Below the pieces are notes generated by a model that saw only the letters and a list, made by a program, of their open reading frames with translations, did not search any database and had not been told where the DNA came from. The translations under genes and the position numbers were made by a program. This document shows positions 1-8,453 of a DNA stretch of 64,000 nt, in pieces. The DNA is from Viridibacillus arenosi (GTDB taxonomy: Bacteria; Bacillota; Bacilli; Bacillales_A; Planococcaceae). The number at the start of each line of letters is the position of its first letter. Position 1 is the stretch's first letter. Where the stretch lies: positions 62,001-126,000 of the forward strand of contig NZ_MSPW01000002.1 in the NCBI RefSeq assembly GCF_001955655.1, written 5' to 3'.

Positions 1-710
1 CTATGGTTACGGGACTATTAAAAAAAACCATGACAATGTTGCCTAACGCGCAGTTGTTTCAGGCATATGGCATGACCGAGGCATCTCCGGTTCTGACTCT
101 CTTGAAGCCGAAAGATCATATTATTAATGGGACGAAGGAAGAGGAAAAGCGTCTTGCTTCATGTGGGAAACCTGTTCAGTTCATCGAAATGAAGGTAGTG
201 GATGAGGAAGGTAATGAGGTACCAATTGGTCAAGTGGGCGAATTTATCGCAAGGGGTCCCAATGTCATGAAGGGCTATTGGAATTTGCCTGAGGAAACGT
301 CGCAAGCTCTTCGGAATGGATGGTATTTTACTGGAGACATGGGATATAAAGAAGAAAAAGGATTTTTCTATGTAGTTGACCGAGCAAAAGACATGATTAT
401 TACGGGTGGAGAAAATGTGTATTCAGTGGAAGTAGAGCAAGCACTATCAAGCCATCCGGCTGTGTTAGAATGCGCGGTATTTGGTGTACCTCACGAGCAG
501 TGGGGAGAAGTTGTCAGAGCTGCTGTTGTATTAAAACAAGGTACTGTTGCGACAGAAGAGGAGATTCTTACTTCCATTCGTCCAATAGTTTCAAATTATA
601 AAGTACCAAAATCAATTGAATTTCTATCGGAGTTGCCAAAAAGCGGAGCAGGTAAAATATTGAAGCGCGTGATACGTGATGAATATTTAAATCAACAAAC
701 TACAACATGA
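1..710 (+). CDS. Acyl-CoA synthetase (AMP-binding), C-terminal part, cut by window start
   Basis: This is the C-terminal 236 or so residues of an adenylate-forming fatty-acid CoA ligase, which activates a carboxylic acid through an acyl-AMP to an acyl-CoA. Visible family motifs are YGMTEASP (A5-type), the FTGDMGY motif, VVDRAKDMIITGGENVY (hinge region) and the C-terminal PKSGAGKILKR with its catalytic lysine. The reading frame is open to the first base of the window and family members run about 500 residues, so the internal ATG at base 3 is not the real start. It is the first visible gene of a same-strand cluster with a crotonase, a thiolase and an acyl-CoA dehydrogenase, which points to fatty-acid or branched-acid catabolism. 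The exact chain-length preference cannot be read from the sequence. Confidence 0.93.
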   Translation, partial: MVTGLLKKTMTMLPNAQLFQAYGMTEASPVLTLLKPKDHIINGTKEEEKRLASCGKPVQFIEMKVVDEEGNEVPIGQVGEFIARGPNVMKGYWNLPEETSQALRNGWYFTGDMGYKEEKGFFYVVDRAKDMIITGGENVYSVEVEQALSSHPAVLECAVFGVPHEQWGEVVRAAVVLKQGTVATEEEILTSIRPIVSNYKVPKSIEFLSELPKSGAGKILKRVIRDEYLNQQTTT

Positions 711-762
711 CTCAGTATGGTAAACGTGTCCTAGCATTAGACCTCGTTAAAGGAGGAACAAT

Positions 763-1545
763 TTGGTGTCTACAGTTATTACTAGATTTAAAGATGGGGT
801 TTATGAAATTGAGTTAAATCGGCCAGATCAGTTAAACGCTGTAAATTATGAATTAGTATCAGATTTAGCCGCAGCGGTAATGGAGGCAAAAAATGATCAG
901 AATATACGAGCAGTCTTACTATACGGAAACGGAAGGGGTTTCTGTTCGGGTGGTGATTTGAAAGACTTTGGAATCGACACCACTGATACAGTTGCAGTTA
1001 AAGAGTTTTTGCAAAAAGGGCATGAGGCAATTACGGGTATTTATAATATGGAAAAGCCTGTTGTTGCAGCGATTCATGGTCCAGCAGTTGGAGCAGGGTG
1101 CAATATTGCTTTTTGCTGTGATTTGATCGTTGCGGATGAAAGTGCCATATTTTCAGAGATTTTCGCAAAAGTAGGAGCAATCCCTGATATGGGGGGATTA
1201 TATTTCCTTCCACAAAAGATTGGCATGCATAAAGCCGCGGAATTAGTGTTCACTGGCAAAAAAATAACGGCCCATGAAGCGCTGGAATATGGCTTGATCA
1301 ACGAAGTTGTTGCAGATGGAACAGCTGTGAAAAAAGGTAGAGCACTTGCAGTTTCATTGGCAGAAGGTCCTACAAAGTCATTTGGTATTGCTAAAAGAAT
1401 CATGCATCAAGCTACACACGTATCCTTGGAAAATATTTTAGAAATGGAAGCATATGGCCAATCTATTGTGTTTCAAACAAGAGATTTCAGAGAAGGAAAA
1501 GCAGCTTTTGTAGAAAAACGAAAAGCTGAGTTTCTTGGTTATTAA
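763..1545 (+). CDS. Enoyl-CoA hydratase/isomerase family protein (crotonase fold)
   Basis: A 260-residue crotonase-superfamily enzyme acting on enoyl-CoA esters. The oxyanion-hole segments are present (GRGFCSGGDL near residue 66 and HGPAVGAGCN near 108). The segment aligned with the classical hydratase PEILLG motif reads IFAKVGAIPDMGG, so the usual first catalytic Glu appears replaced and an Asp follows the IP. That pattern is common in enoyl-CoA isomerases such as the PaaG type. Hydratase versus isomerase activity is therefore open. AGGAGG at 751-756 serves either TTG at 763 or GTG at 766. It lies 52 bp after the CoA ligase and 24 bp before the thiolase, in one operon. Confidence 0.9.
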   Translation: MVSTVITRFKDGVYEIELNRPDQLNAVNYELVSDLAAAVMEAKNDQNIRAVLLYGNGRGFCSGGDLKDFGIDTTDTVAVKEFLQKGHEAITGIYNMEKPVVAAIHGPAVGAGCNIAFCCDLIVADESAIFSEIFAKVGAIPDMGGLYFLPQKIGMHKAAELVFTGKKITAHEALEYGLINEVVADGTAVKKGRALAVSLAEGPTKSFGIAKRIMHQATHVSLENILEMEAYGQSIVFQTRDFREGKAAFVEKRKAEFLGY

Positions 1546-1569
1546 TAAATAGAAAAGGTGGGGTTTAAA

Positions 1570-2721
1570 ATGACAGAAGTTGTAATTGTAGATGGAGTAC
1601 GGACAGCGGTAGGCAGAAGAAAGGGGTTTCTATCTGGCTATAGATCAGACGAGCTGGCAGCAGTTTTGCTTGATGAACTTGTGAAACGTACAGGTATAAA
1701 AAAAGCTGAAGTCGATGATGTTATTTTAGGGTGCGTAACACAATCAGGGGAACAAGCTGGTAATATTGCGCGAACAGCGGCACTAATTGCTGGGTTCCCA
1801 ATTCATGTGCCTGGTGTCACGATCGATCGACAATGTGGATCTAGCCAGCAGGCAGTTCATTTTGCTTCACAAGCTATTGCTTCAGGCGATATGGATATCG
1901 TCATTGCTGGAGGAGTAGAAAGTATGTCACGAGAACCTATGTTTTCGAATATAAGAGAAGCAAAACCAAGCGAGAAATTAACTGCAAAATACGAGATTAT
2001 AAATCAGGGATTGTCCTCGGAACGAATGGTTGAAAAATGGAATTTAACACGTGAGGAGCTTGATCAATATTCATCAGAAAGTCATAAAAAAGCATTTGAG
2101 GCAATAGAAAATGGGCATTTTACAAAAGAAATTGTGCCGGTAGATGTTCAATTAGAAAATGGAGATACAAAGAGTTTTGCGATTGATGAAGGGCCTCGTG
2201 AAGGGTCTACTGTGGAAGTTTTAGGTGAGTTGAAGACTGTTTTTGATGAGAATGGAACTATCACTGCAGGTAATGCAAGTCAGATGAGTGATGGAGCTTC
2301 AGCTGTTCTTCTGATGTCTCGCGAAAAAGCAGATATGCTTGGTTTGAAGCCAAAAGCCCGTATAGTTGCTAGAAGTGTTACAGGATCAGATCCAACACTA
2401 ATGTTAACTGGACCAATTGAGGCGACCAAGAAAGTGCTTTTAAAAGCAGGTCTTACAATAGATGAAATAGACACATATGAAGTAAACGAAGCATTTGCGC
2501 AAGTTCCATTAGTTTGGTTGAAAGAGGTAGGTGCAAACCCTGAAAAGTTAAATCCTGATGGTGGGGCAATTGCACTTGGTCATCCATTAGGAGCTACTGG
2601 AACGAAGCTTTTAGTGACTTTAATGAATCGATTAGAACGCACAGGTGGTCGCTACGGGTTACTTTCCATTTGTGAAGGAATGGGTATGGCAAATGCGACT
2701 ATTATTGAACGTATAGAGTAA
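1570..2721 (+). CDS. Acetyl-CoA C-acyltransferase (thiolase)
   Basis: A degradative-type thiolase that cleaves 3-ketoacyl-CoA with CoA. The nucleophilic Cys sits in DRQCGSSQQA near residue 89. The C-terminal signatures EVNEAFA, GGAIALGHPLGATG (His) and SICEGMGMA (second Cys) are all present. Length is 383 residues, normal for the family. The ATG at 1570 is preferred over a GTG at 1558, because the AAAGGTGGGG at 1554-1563 overlaps the GTG and is correctly spaced for the ATG. The last Cys motif reads CEGMG rather than the common CIGGG, a known minor variant. It is operonic with the crotonase upstream and the dehydrogenase 12 bp downstream. Confidence 0.95.
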   Translation: MTEVVIVDGVRTAVGRRKGFLSGYRSDELAAVLLDELVKRTGIKKAEVDDVILGCVTQSGEQAGNIARTAALIAGFPIHVPGVTIDRQCGSSQQAVHFASQAIASGDMDIVIAGGVESMSREPMFSNIREAKPSEKLTAKYEIINQGLSSERMVEKWNLTREELDQYSSESHKKAFEAIENGHFTKEIVPVDVQLENGDTKSFAIDEGPREGSTVEVLGELKTVFDENGTITAGNASQMSDGASAVLLMSREKADMLGLKPKARIVARSVTGSDPTLMLTGPIEATKKVLLKAGLTIDEIDTYEVNEAFAQVPLVWLKEVGANPEKLNPDGGAIALGHPLGATGTKLLVTLMNRLERTGGRYGLLSICEGMGMANATIIERIE

Positions 2722-2733
2722 GGAGGGATATTT

Positions 2734-3882
2734 ATGACGAGATATAGATTTGAAACAGAAGAGCACGAGATGTTCAGAGAATCGCTTCGAAAGTTTCTAC
2801 AAAAAGAAGCTGCACCTTTTTATGATACGTGGGAGAAAAATCGAATAATTCCAATTGCATTTTGGAAGAGTCTTGCTGAGATGGGCTTTCTATGTCCTCA
2901 AGTAGAAGAGGAATATGGTGGTCTTGGTTTAGATTTTAGCTTTAATGTTATTATTTCAGAAGAGTTAGAACGTGTAGGAACTAGTTTAGTAGGAGTTGGC
3001 CTACATAATGATATTGTTGTTCCGTATATTGAGTCATTTGCTTCAAAGGAACAAAAAAAGCGGTGGTTGCCGAATTGTGTGACGGGCGATACTATTACGG
3101 CGATTGCAATGACAGAGCCAGGAACTGGATCAGACTTAGCAAATATTCAAACGACAGCTACACGAGAAGGTGATTATTATGTGTTGAATGGCCAAAAGAC
3201 GTTTATTACAAATGGTATTAATGGAAATTTATTTGTTGTAGTTGTTAAAACAAATCCTCACGCTGAGCCAAAACATAGAGGTATTAGTTTAGTAGTTGTT
3301 GAAGAAGGAACACCTGGTTTTACTAAAGGTCGTAAATTAGATAAGGTCGGACTTCATGCACAAGACACAGCTGAATTATATTTTGAAGATTGTAGAGTCC
3401 CTGTAAGTAATTTATTAGGTGAAGAAGGGAGAGGTTTTAGTTATCTAATGGAAAAACTGCAGCAAGAAAGACTAGTTGTTGCTATTTCAGCACAAATAGC
3501 TGCAGAGGATATGTTGGAGACAACTTTGGAGTATATAAAGTCACGTAAAGCCTTTGGAAAATCAATATCATCTTTCCAAAACACACAATTTAAAATTGCT
3601 GAGATTGCGACAAAAATTGAACTAGGAAAATCATTCCTCGATGCTCTTATTGAAGATCATATAGCTGGAAAAGATATTGTTACAAAAGTATCGATGGCGA
3701 AATACTGGTTAACAGAATCTGCTCGGCAAATCTCCAGTGATTGTATGCAATTACATGGCGGATATGGTTATATGGAGGAGTATAAGATTGCTAGAAGATA
3801 TCGAGATATACCTGTCGCATCTGTATATGCAGGAACAAATGAAATTATGAAAGTAATCATTGCTAAAAATTTAGGTTTGTAA
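2734..3882 (+). CDS. Acyl-CoA dehydrogenase, long-chain/isovaleryl-type active site
   Basis: A 382-residue FAD enzyme that introduces the alpha-beta double bond into acyl-CoA. The signature AMTEPGTGSDLA (residues ~126-137) and the C-terminal QLHGGYGYMEE are present. The position that carries catalytic Glu in short/medium-chain enzymes (YEGT) is Ala here (YAGTNEIMK). Instead a Glu occurs in AAEDMLETTLEYIKSRKAFGK, where long-chain and isovaleryl enzymes carry their base. The protein is therefore probably of that class. A strong AAGGAGGG precedes the start. It closes the operon and is followed by a hairpin at 3945-3982. Confidence 0.93.
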   Translation: MTRYRFETEEHEMFRESLRKFLQKEAAPFYDTWEKNRIIPIAFWKSLAEMGFLCPQVEEEYGGLGLDFSFNVIISEELERVGTSLVGVGLHNDIVVPYIESFASKEQKKRWLPNCVTGDTITAIAMTEPGTGSDLANIQTTATREGDYYVLNGQKTFITNGINGNLFVVVVKTNPHAEPKHRGISLVVVEEGTPGFTKGRKLDKVGLHAQDTAELYFEDCRVPVSNLLGEEGRGFSYLMEKLQQERLVVAISAQIAAEDMLETTLEYIKSRKAFGKSISSFQNTQFKIAEIATKIELGKSFLDALIEDHIAGKDIVTKVSMAKYWLTESARQISSDCMQLHGGYGYMEEYKIARRYRDIPVASVYAGTNEIMKVIIAKNLGL

Positions 3883-3944
3883 AGTCTATACTTATTCTTT
3901 TCCATAAAAAAGCGATTTATAAAAAATTCGTATAAATAACATAA

Positions 3945-3982
3945 AAAGCCATTATTTCGTGTGAAATCGAAATAATGGCTTT
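3945..3982. terminator. Bidirectional terminator between acyl-CoA dehydrogenase and ytfP
   Basis: A 15-bp perfect inverted repeat, AAAGCCATTATTTCG / CGAAATAATGGCTTT, with an 8-nt loop. It lies between convergent genes. A-rich and T-rich flanks are modest, so termination may work for both strands. Confidence 0.7.
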
Positions 3983-4014
3983 AATAATGGAAGAATAAAA
4001 AAATTGGAGCTAGT

Positions 4015-5268
4015 TCATAATTGAGCAGCACTCATACCAGCAATTCGCCCAGTTACAAGTGCAGAAGTAATATTGTATCCGCCTGTATATCCATGGACAT
4101 CTAAAATTTCACCACAGAAATAAAGACCGGTTTTCTTTTTGGAAGCCATTGTTTTAGGTTCAATCTCTTTTACTGAAACGCCACCACCAGTAACGAAAGC
4201 TTTTTCTAATGGTTGTGTACCATTCACAGTCATTTCAAATGAGACCAATTCTTTTGCAAATAAACGTGTTTTTTCTGCTGCAAGATCAGCTCCAATAGAT
4301 TGTGGATCTAGACCAGCACGCTCAAGTAGGAATAATAGCCAGCGCTCAAGTACAATACCTTTCCACACGTTTTTTAATGCTTTTTTCGGCTCATCTTTTG
4401 CCAGTTTAAAGAGCATTTGGAATGCAGATTCTTCGTTGTAATCCATTAATGATTGAATGCGTATAGTAACTGGGTTACCACCGTTTTTCTTCATTTCTTT
4501 TACGACGAATTGGCTACAGCGTAAAATGGCAGGTCCACTTAAACCGAAGTGGGTAAAAAGCATGTCCATTTGATGTGTTACTAAAGGTTTGCCTTTTTTG
4601 TTTAGCACGGAAACAGCTACATCACGTAATGCTAATCCTTGTAGTTCGCGAAGGCGGATGAAGTTTTCGTTTGAAAGTAGAGGAACTTCTGTTGGATAGA
4701 GATCTGTTACAGTATGACCGGCCTTCTCAGCCCAAGGATAGCCATCCCCTGTCGAACCTGTTTGTGGTACAGCTTTACCACCAACTGCTACTACGACTGC
4801 ATTTGAAAGTATTTCTTCACCATTTGCTAAGCGTACGCCTAGAATTTTGTTCTCATCCATTAATAATTTATTAACGGTTGTACTTAATCGAACATCTACT
4901 TTTAAGCGATGTAATTCGTTAATCATAGCATCTACAACGTCTTGCGCACGATTGGAGACAGGGAACATACGCCCATGATCTTCTTCTTTTAGAGCGACGC
5001 CTAAGCCTTCAAAAAAGGCAATGATATCTTCGTTGTTATAAACAGTAAAAGGGCTGTATAAGAATCGACCATTTCCTGGAATATGTTTGACGATTTCTTC
5101 AACAGGTAGGCGATTTGTGACATTACAGCGACCGCCTCCTGAGATAGCTAATTTCTTACCTAATTTTGTTCCTTTTTCAAGCAGTAATACTTTTTTTCTT
5201 TCAGTGCCAGCAGCGATTGCGGCCATTAGGCCCGAGGGACCCCCACCGATTATTATGACGTCATACAT
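4015..5268 (-). CDS. ytfP: NAD(P)/FAD-dependent oxidoreductase, HI0933/YtfP family
   Basis: A 417-residue flavoprotein of the HI0933/YhiN family. The N-terminal dinucleotide-binding motif [13 protein letters not shown] binds [19 protein letters not shown] is the family signature, and the C-terminal VTGGGV and [18 protein letters not shown] complete the FAD site. The physiological substrate of this family is not established. The gene is monocistronic and convergent with the fatty-acid operon. The next gene, ytgP, starts divergently 126 bp away, as in related Bacillales where ytfP and ytgP neighbour each other. Confidence 0.93.
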   Translation of the reverse strand: MYDVIIIGGGPSGLMAAIAAGTERKKVLLLEKGTKLGKKLAISGGGRCNVTNRLPVEEIVKHIPGNGRFLYSPFTVYNNEDIIAFFEGLGVALKEEDHGRMFPVSNRAQDVVDAMINELHRLKVDVRLSTTVNKLLMDENKILGVRLANGEEILSNAVVVAVGGKAVPQTGSTGDGYPWAEKAGHTVTDLYPTEVPLLSNENFIRLRELQGLALRDVAVSVLNKKGKPLVTHQMDMLFTHFGLSGPAILRCSQFVVKEMKKNGGNPVTIRIQSLMDYNEESAFQMLFKLAKDEPKKALKNVWKGIVLERWLLFLLERAGLDPQSIGADLAAEKTRLFAKELVSFEMTVNGTQPLEKAFVTGGGVSVKEIEPKTMASKKKTGLYFCGEILDVHGYTGGYNITSALVTGRIAGMSAAQL

Positions 5269-5393
5269 ATATGTGAACTCACTTTCTTTTTTTATTTATT
5301 ATACATGATTTAAATAAACTATTTGAGTAATTGTTCTTTGAGTTGTAAACTATCATTTAGGTTCATTAGATTTACGAAGAATGGAAGGGTTGT

Positions 5394-7001
5394 ATGTCAT
5401 CATTAATGAAAAGCACTGCCATTTTGACCATTGGCATGTTTTTATCGAAATTACTTGGCCTCGTTTACGTATTCCCGTTTTACGCCATCATAGGGCAAGA
5501 AAATGTTGCGTTATATTCGTATGCCTACATTCCATATACAATAATGCTTTCGGTGGCGATTTCAGGCGCACCAATTGCAGTTTCAAAATTTGTATCGAAA
5601 TACAATAGTATAGGTGATTATGAGTCAGGGCGAAAACTTGTGAAGTCTGGTTTAATCATCATGACAATCACTGGTTTTTTATCCTTTTTAGTCCTTTATT
5701 TATTAGCAACGCCGATTGCACATTTAGTTATTAAAGATGAAGAGCAAGTTTTTTCTGTTGCTCAAATAGCATCAGTTATTCGCTGGGTTAGTTTCGCGCT
5801 TATTGTTGTACCATTTATGAGTTTAGTTCGTGGTTTTTTCCAAGGTTATGACCATATGAAACCAACTGCTATTTCACAATTGATTGAGCAAATTGTGCGT
5901 ATTATTGCGCTATTAATAGGATCTTTTTTAATAGTGAAAGTATTTGGAGGATTAGCAGAGACAGCTATTTCATTTGCGGTGTTTTCTGCATTTATCGGAG
6001 CACTGGGAGGACTATTGATTCTCTATTATTATTGGAAACGATTAAAACCGGAGTTTGATTTGAAGCTTTCTCAAAGTGTTTCTTCTGGTAAGTTATCGTA
6101 TAAAGAAATTTATTCCGAAGTCATTCGTTATTCCATTCCATTTGTATTTGTTGGGGTGGCAAACCCACTATTCCAGTTAGTTGATATGCTAACATTTAAT
6201 ACAGCTATGGGGAACATTGGTTTATCGAGTGTAACGGATTTATATTTGAGTATGCTGAATTTTACAACGCATAAAATTGTTATTATTCCAGTCATGCTTG
6301 CAACAGGTTTTTCGATGGCTTTAATACCAACAATTACAAAGTATTTCACAAACAGAGAGCATACACAACTTATTCAAGCGATGGATAAAACGTATCAAAT
6401 TTTATTATTTGTCACTTTACCAGCTGTAGTTGGAATCTCTATACTGTCTAAAGATATTTATCATTTGTTATATTCAAATGATGCAATGGGTGCGAGTATT
6501 TTAGCAGCATACGCACCAGTAGCGATTTTATTTGCCTTTTTCCAAGTGACAGCAGCCTTATTACAAGGAATCGATTATCAAAAGTGGATTGTCTTCAGTT
6601 TATTAACAGGGATATTAGTAAAACTTATCGTCAATATACCACTGATTGAAGCATTCCAAGCAAAAGGTGCAATCATAGCGACAGCGATTGGCTATACTGT
6701 ATCAATCGGCATCAATATGGTCGTCCTGAAAAAAGCGTTAAATTACAAATCATTTGTTGTTATTAGACGATCAATCTTAATCACCCTTTTAACTGCCATA
6801 ATGGCTGCTACTGTTATCATCGTCCATAAATTATTATTGTTAATGGGTGTAGCAGAAACTAAATGGCAAGCACTACTATACTTAACGATTTGTGCAACAG
6901 TTGGAATTGTTGTATACGGATATTGTTCTCTAAGAGTGGGCCTAGCCCAAAAATTATTAGGGGAACGAATTACAAGAATTTCACGCAAGCTTGGCATGTA
7001 G
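5394..7001 (+). CDS. ytgP: Lipid II flippase-type MOP exporter (MurJ/YtgP)
   Basis: A 535-residue polytopic membrane protein, with about 14 hydrophobic segments across the whole length, of the MOP/MATE-like polysaccharide export family. In B. subtilis YtgP acts as MurJ, flipping the peptidoglycan precursor lipid II. SpoVB is a paralogue of the same fold. Family-typical features are the N-terminal LMKSTAILTIGMFLSKLLGLVYVFP and the conserved VRGFFQGYDHMKPTAISQLIEQIVR around residues 144-168. Start is ATG behind GGAAGGG at 5383-5389. The downstream pseudouridine synthase gene begins 9 bp after the stop, so the two are co-transcribed. Confidence 0.92.
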   Translation: MSSLMKSTAILTIGMFLSKLLGLVYVFPFYAIIGQENVALYSYAYIPYTIMLSVAISGAPIAVSKFVSKYNSIGDYESGRKLVKSGLIIMTITGFLSFLVLYLLATPIAHLVIKDEEQVFSVAQIASVIRWVSFALIVVPFMSLVRGFFQGYDHMKPTAISQLIEQIVRIIALLIGSFLIVKVFGGLAETAISFAVFSAFIGALGGLLILYYYWKRLKPEFDLKLSQSVSSGKLSYKEIYSEVIRYSIPFVFVGVANPLFQLVDMLTFNTAMGNIGLSSVTDLYLSMLNFTTHKIVIIPVMLATGFSMALIPTITKYFTNREHTQLIQAMDKTYQILLFVTLPAVVGISILSKDIYHLLYSNDAMGASILAAYAPVAILFAFFQVTAALLQGIDYQKWIVFSLLTGILVKLIVNIPLIEAFQAKGAIIATAIGYTVSIGINMVVLKKALNYKSFVVIRRSILITLLTAIMAATVIIVHKLLLLMGVAETKWQALLYLTICATVGIVVYGYCSLRVGLAQKLLGERITRISRKLGM

Positions 7002-7010
7002 GAGGAAAAA

Positions 7011-7718
7011 ATGCGCTTAGATAAATTACTATCCAATATGGGCTACGGCTCGCGTAAAGAAGTTAAACAGTTACTGAAAATGAAAGCAGTAACTGTTGAC
7101 GGCGAAGTAGCAAAAGATGTATCAAAACATGTAGACCCTGTAAAACAAAATGTGTCAGTATTAGGAGAGCGTGTGCATTATCAAGAATTCATTTATTTAA
7201 TGATGCACAAGCCACCTGGTGTTATTTCAGCAACAGAAGACTTGCATGATCAGACGGTTATCGATTTACTAGACCCCTTTCATGCACATTTTGAACCGTT
7301 CCCTGTAGGACGTTTAGATAAAGATACAGAAGGTTTACTGTTGATCACAAATGATGGTGGATTGACACATAATTTATTGTCACCGAAAAAGCATGTTCCA
7401 AAAGTGTATTATGCGCAAATTGATGGTGAAGTAACTGAGGCGGATATTGAAGCATTTTCTAGAGGAGTAATGCTAGAAGATGGCTATATGACAAAACCTG
7501 GCGAACTAGTTATATTAAATGCTGGTCCTACATCTGAAATTGAATTGACAATTTCAGAAGGAAAATTTCATCAGGTGAAGCGTATGTTTGAGTCGGTTGG
7601 GAAAAAAGTGACGTATTTAAAGCGTCTTTCAATGGGGTCATTAAAATTAGATGAGCAATTAGAACTTGGTGAATACCGCGAGTTAACTGAGGAAGAATTA
7701 AATAACCTAAAATCTTAA
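7011..7718 (+). CDS. ytzG: 16S rRNA pseudouridine synthase, RsuA family (YtzG)
   Basis: A 235-residue pseudouridine synthase. An N-terminal S4 RNA-binding domain (MRLDKLLSNMGYGSRKEVKQ) is followed by the RsuA/RluB catalytic domain with FPVGRLDKDTEGLLLITNDG, which carries the catalytic Asp, and EGKFHQVKRMF. The RsuA family modifies 16S rRNA (U516 in E. coli); the exact target here is inferred from the family only. AGGAGG lies just upstream of the ATG. It is probably expressed with ytgP and ends at a strong terminator at 7724-7763. Confidence 0.93.
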   Translation: MRLDKLLSNMGYGSRKEVKQLLKMKAVTVDGEVAKDVSKHVDPVKQNVSVLGERVHYQEFIYLMMHKPPGVISATEDLHDQTVIDLLDPFHAHFEPFPVGRLDKDTEGLLLITNDGGLTHNLLSPKKHVPKVYYAQIDGEVTEADIEAFSRGVMLEDGYMTKPGELVILNAGPTSEIELTISEGKFHQVKRMFESVGKKVTYLKRLSMGSLKLDEQLELGEYRELTEEELNNLKS

Positions 7719-7723
7719 AACAA

Positions 7724-7763
7724 AAAGAATGACCAAGCGACGCAGCATGGTCATTCTTTTTTT
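7724..7763 (+). terminator. Rho-independent terminator after ytzG
   Basis: Inverted repeat AAGAATGACCA / TGGTCATTCTT with a 12-nt loop followed by a T-run. Confidence 0.88.
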
Positions 7764-7888
7764 ACATGTAATTAATTTAGTAGTAATTTTGAAAAGACGT
7801 TTTTGCGATCAGCATGATAAATCTAAATAAAGGCAAATGTTAACGTCTTGTTCAACGAAAAGCGTGAGATCTAACTCGTCGAATGGTT

Positions 7889-8110
7889 CTATGATGTCAT
7901 TTTCACTTTTTTACGCGTCGTTGTCCAGTTACCTCGACTTGGGCTTTCCACCAAGTCATTAAAGGCTAACACATTCAAATCTCTTTGAATGGTGCGAGGA
8001 GTGATGCCGAATTCATCGACTAAATCTTGCGTAGTTACAGTCCCATTGCTAAGAATGTACATATACACATCTTTAATACGATTGAGCATCCGATCAGTAG
8101 TTGGTTTCAA
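7889..8110 (-). CDS. ytzE: Small DeoR-type helix-turn-helix regulator (YtzE)
   Basis: A 73-residue protein that is essentially only a DeoR-family winged helix-turn-helix (residues ~5-60: RIKDVYMYILSNGTVTTQDL, then DEFGITPRTIQRDLNVLAFN). It lacks the C-terminal sugar-phosphate domain of full DeoR proteins. B. subtilis YtzE is a similarly short DeoR-type protein. A promoter on the minus strand (8254-8283) and a palindrome at its predicted transcription start (8227-8247) suggest autoregulation. It is divergent from pepV across a 343-bp intergenic region. Target genes are unknown. Confidence 0.85.
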   Translation of the reverse strand: MKPTTDRMLNRIKDVYMYILSNGTVTTQDLVDEFGITPRTIQRDLNVLAFNDLVESPSRGNWTTTRKKVKMTS

Positions 8111-8226
8111 AGTTGAACCACTCCTTCATCTTAATTCTCATGGCAAAGACTAGCGGACGACAATATTTGCGAGGTATTTCAGGCTTTTTTTCTTTTGCCT
8201 TAGACATCCCCTTCTCTTAGTTGATC

Positions 8227-8247
8227 GTCAGAATATGATTATCTGAC
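8227..8247. promoter_or_regulatory. Operator-like palindrome at the ytzE transcription start
   Basis: A 21-bp imperfect palindrome with outer arms GTCAGA / TCTGAC; 8 of 10 base pairs match. It overlaps the start point predicted from the minus-strand promoter at 8254-8283. Binding by YtzE is inference. Confidence 0.4.
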
Positions 8248-8253
8248 AATTCG

Positions 8254-8283
8254 ATTATAACGAAAAACTTAATACTTTTCCAA
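8254..8283 (-). promoter_or_regulatory. Sigma-A-type promoter for ytzE
   Basis: On the minus strand, TTGGAA (8283-8278), an 18-bp spacer and a perfect TATAAT (8259-8254). Confidence 0.6.
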
Positions 8284-8371
8284 CATTTTGTTTGGATTTA
8301 CAAAGTTGTAACAGTATGTTCATAGTTATATGCGAATTATTTTATGGTTTAGTTGGAAAAATGTTCGTGTA

Positions 8372-8399
8372 TTGCCAAGTGCTATGTTATTTCTATCAT
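8372..8399 (+). promoter_or_regulatory. Candidate sigma-A promoter for pepV
   Basis: TTGCCA at 8372-8377 and TATCAT at 8394-8399 with a 16-bp spacer, about 55 bp before the pepV start. The rest of the 8111-8453 gap is AT-rich and holds no open reading frame that I would call. Confidence 0.45.
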
Positions 8400-8453
8400 A
8401 GAAGTAAGTAACCGTGTAAAATGGATTTATGAAAAGTGTAAGGAGGAACGAAT

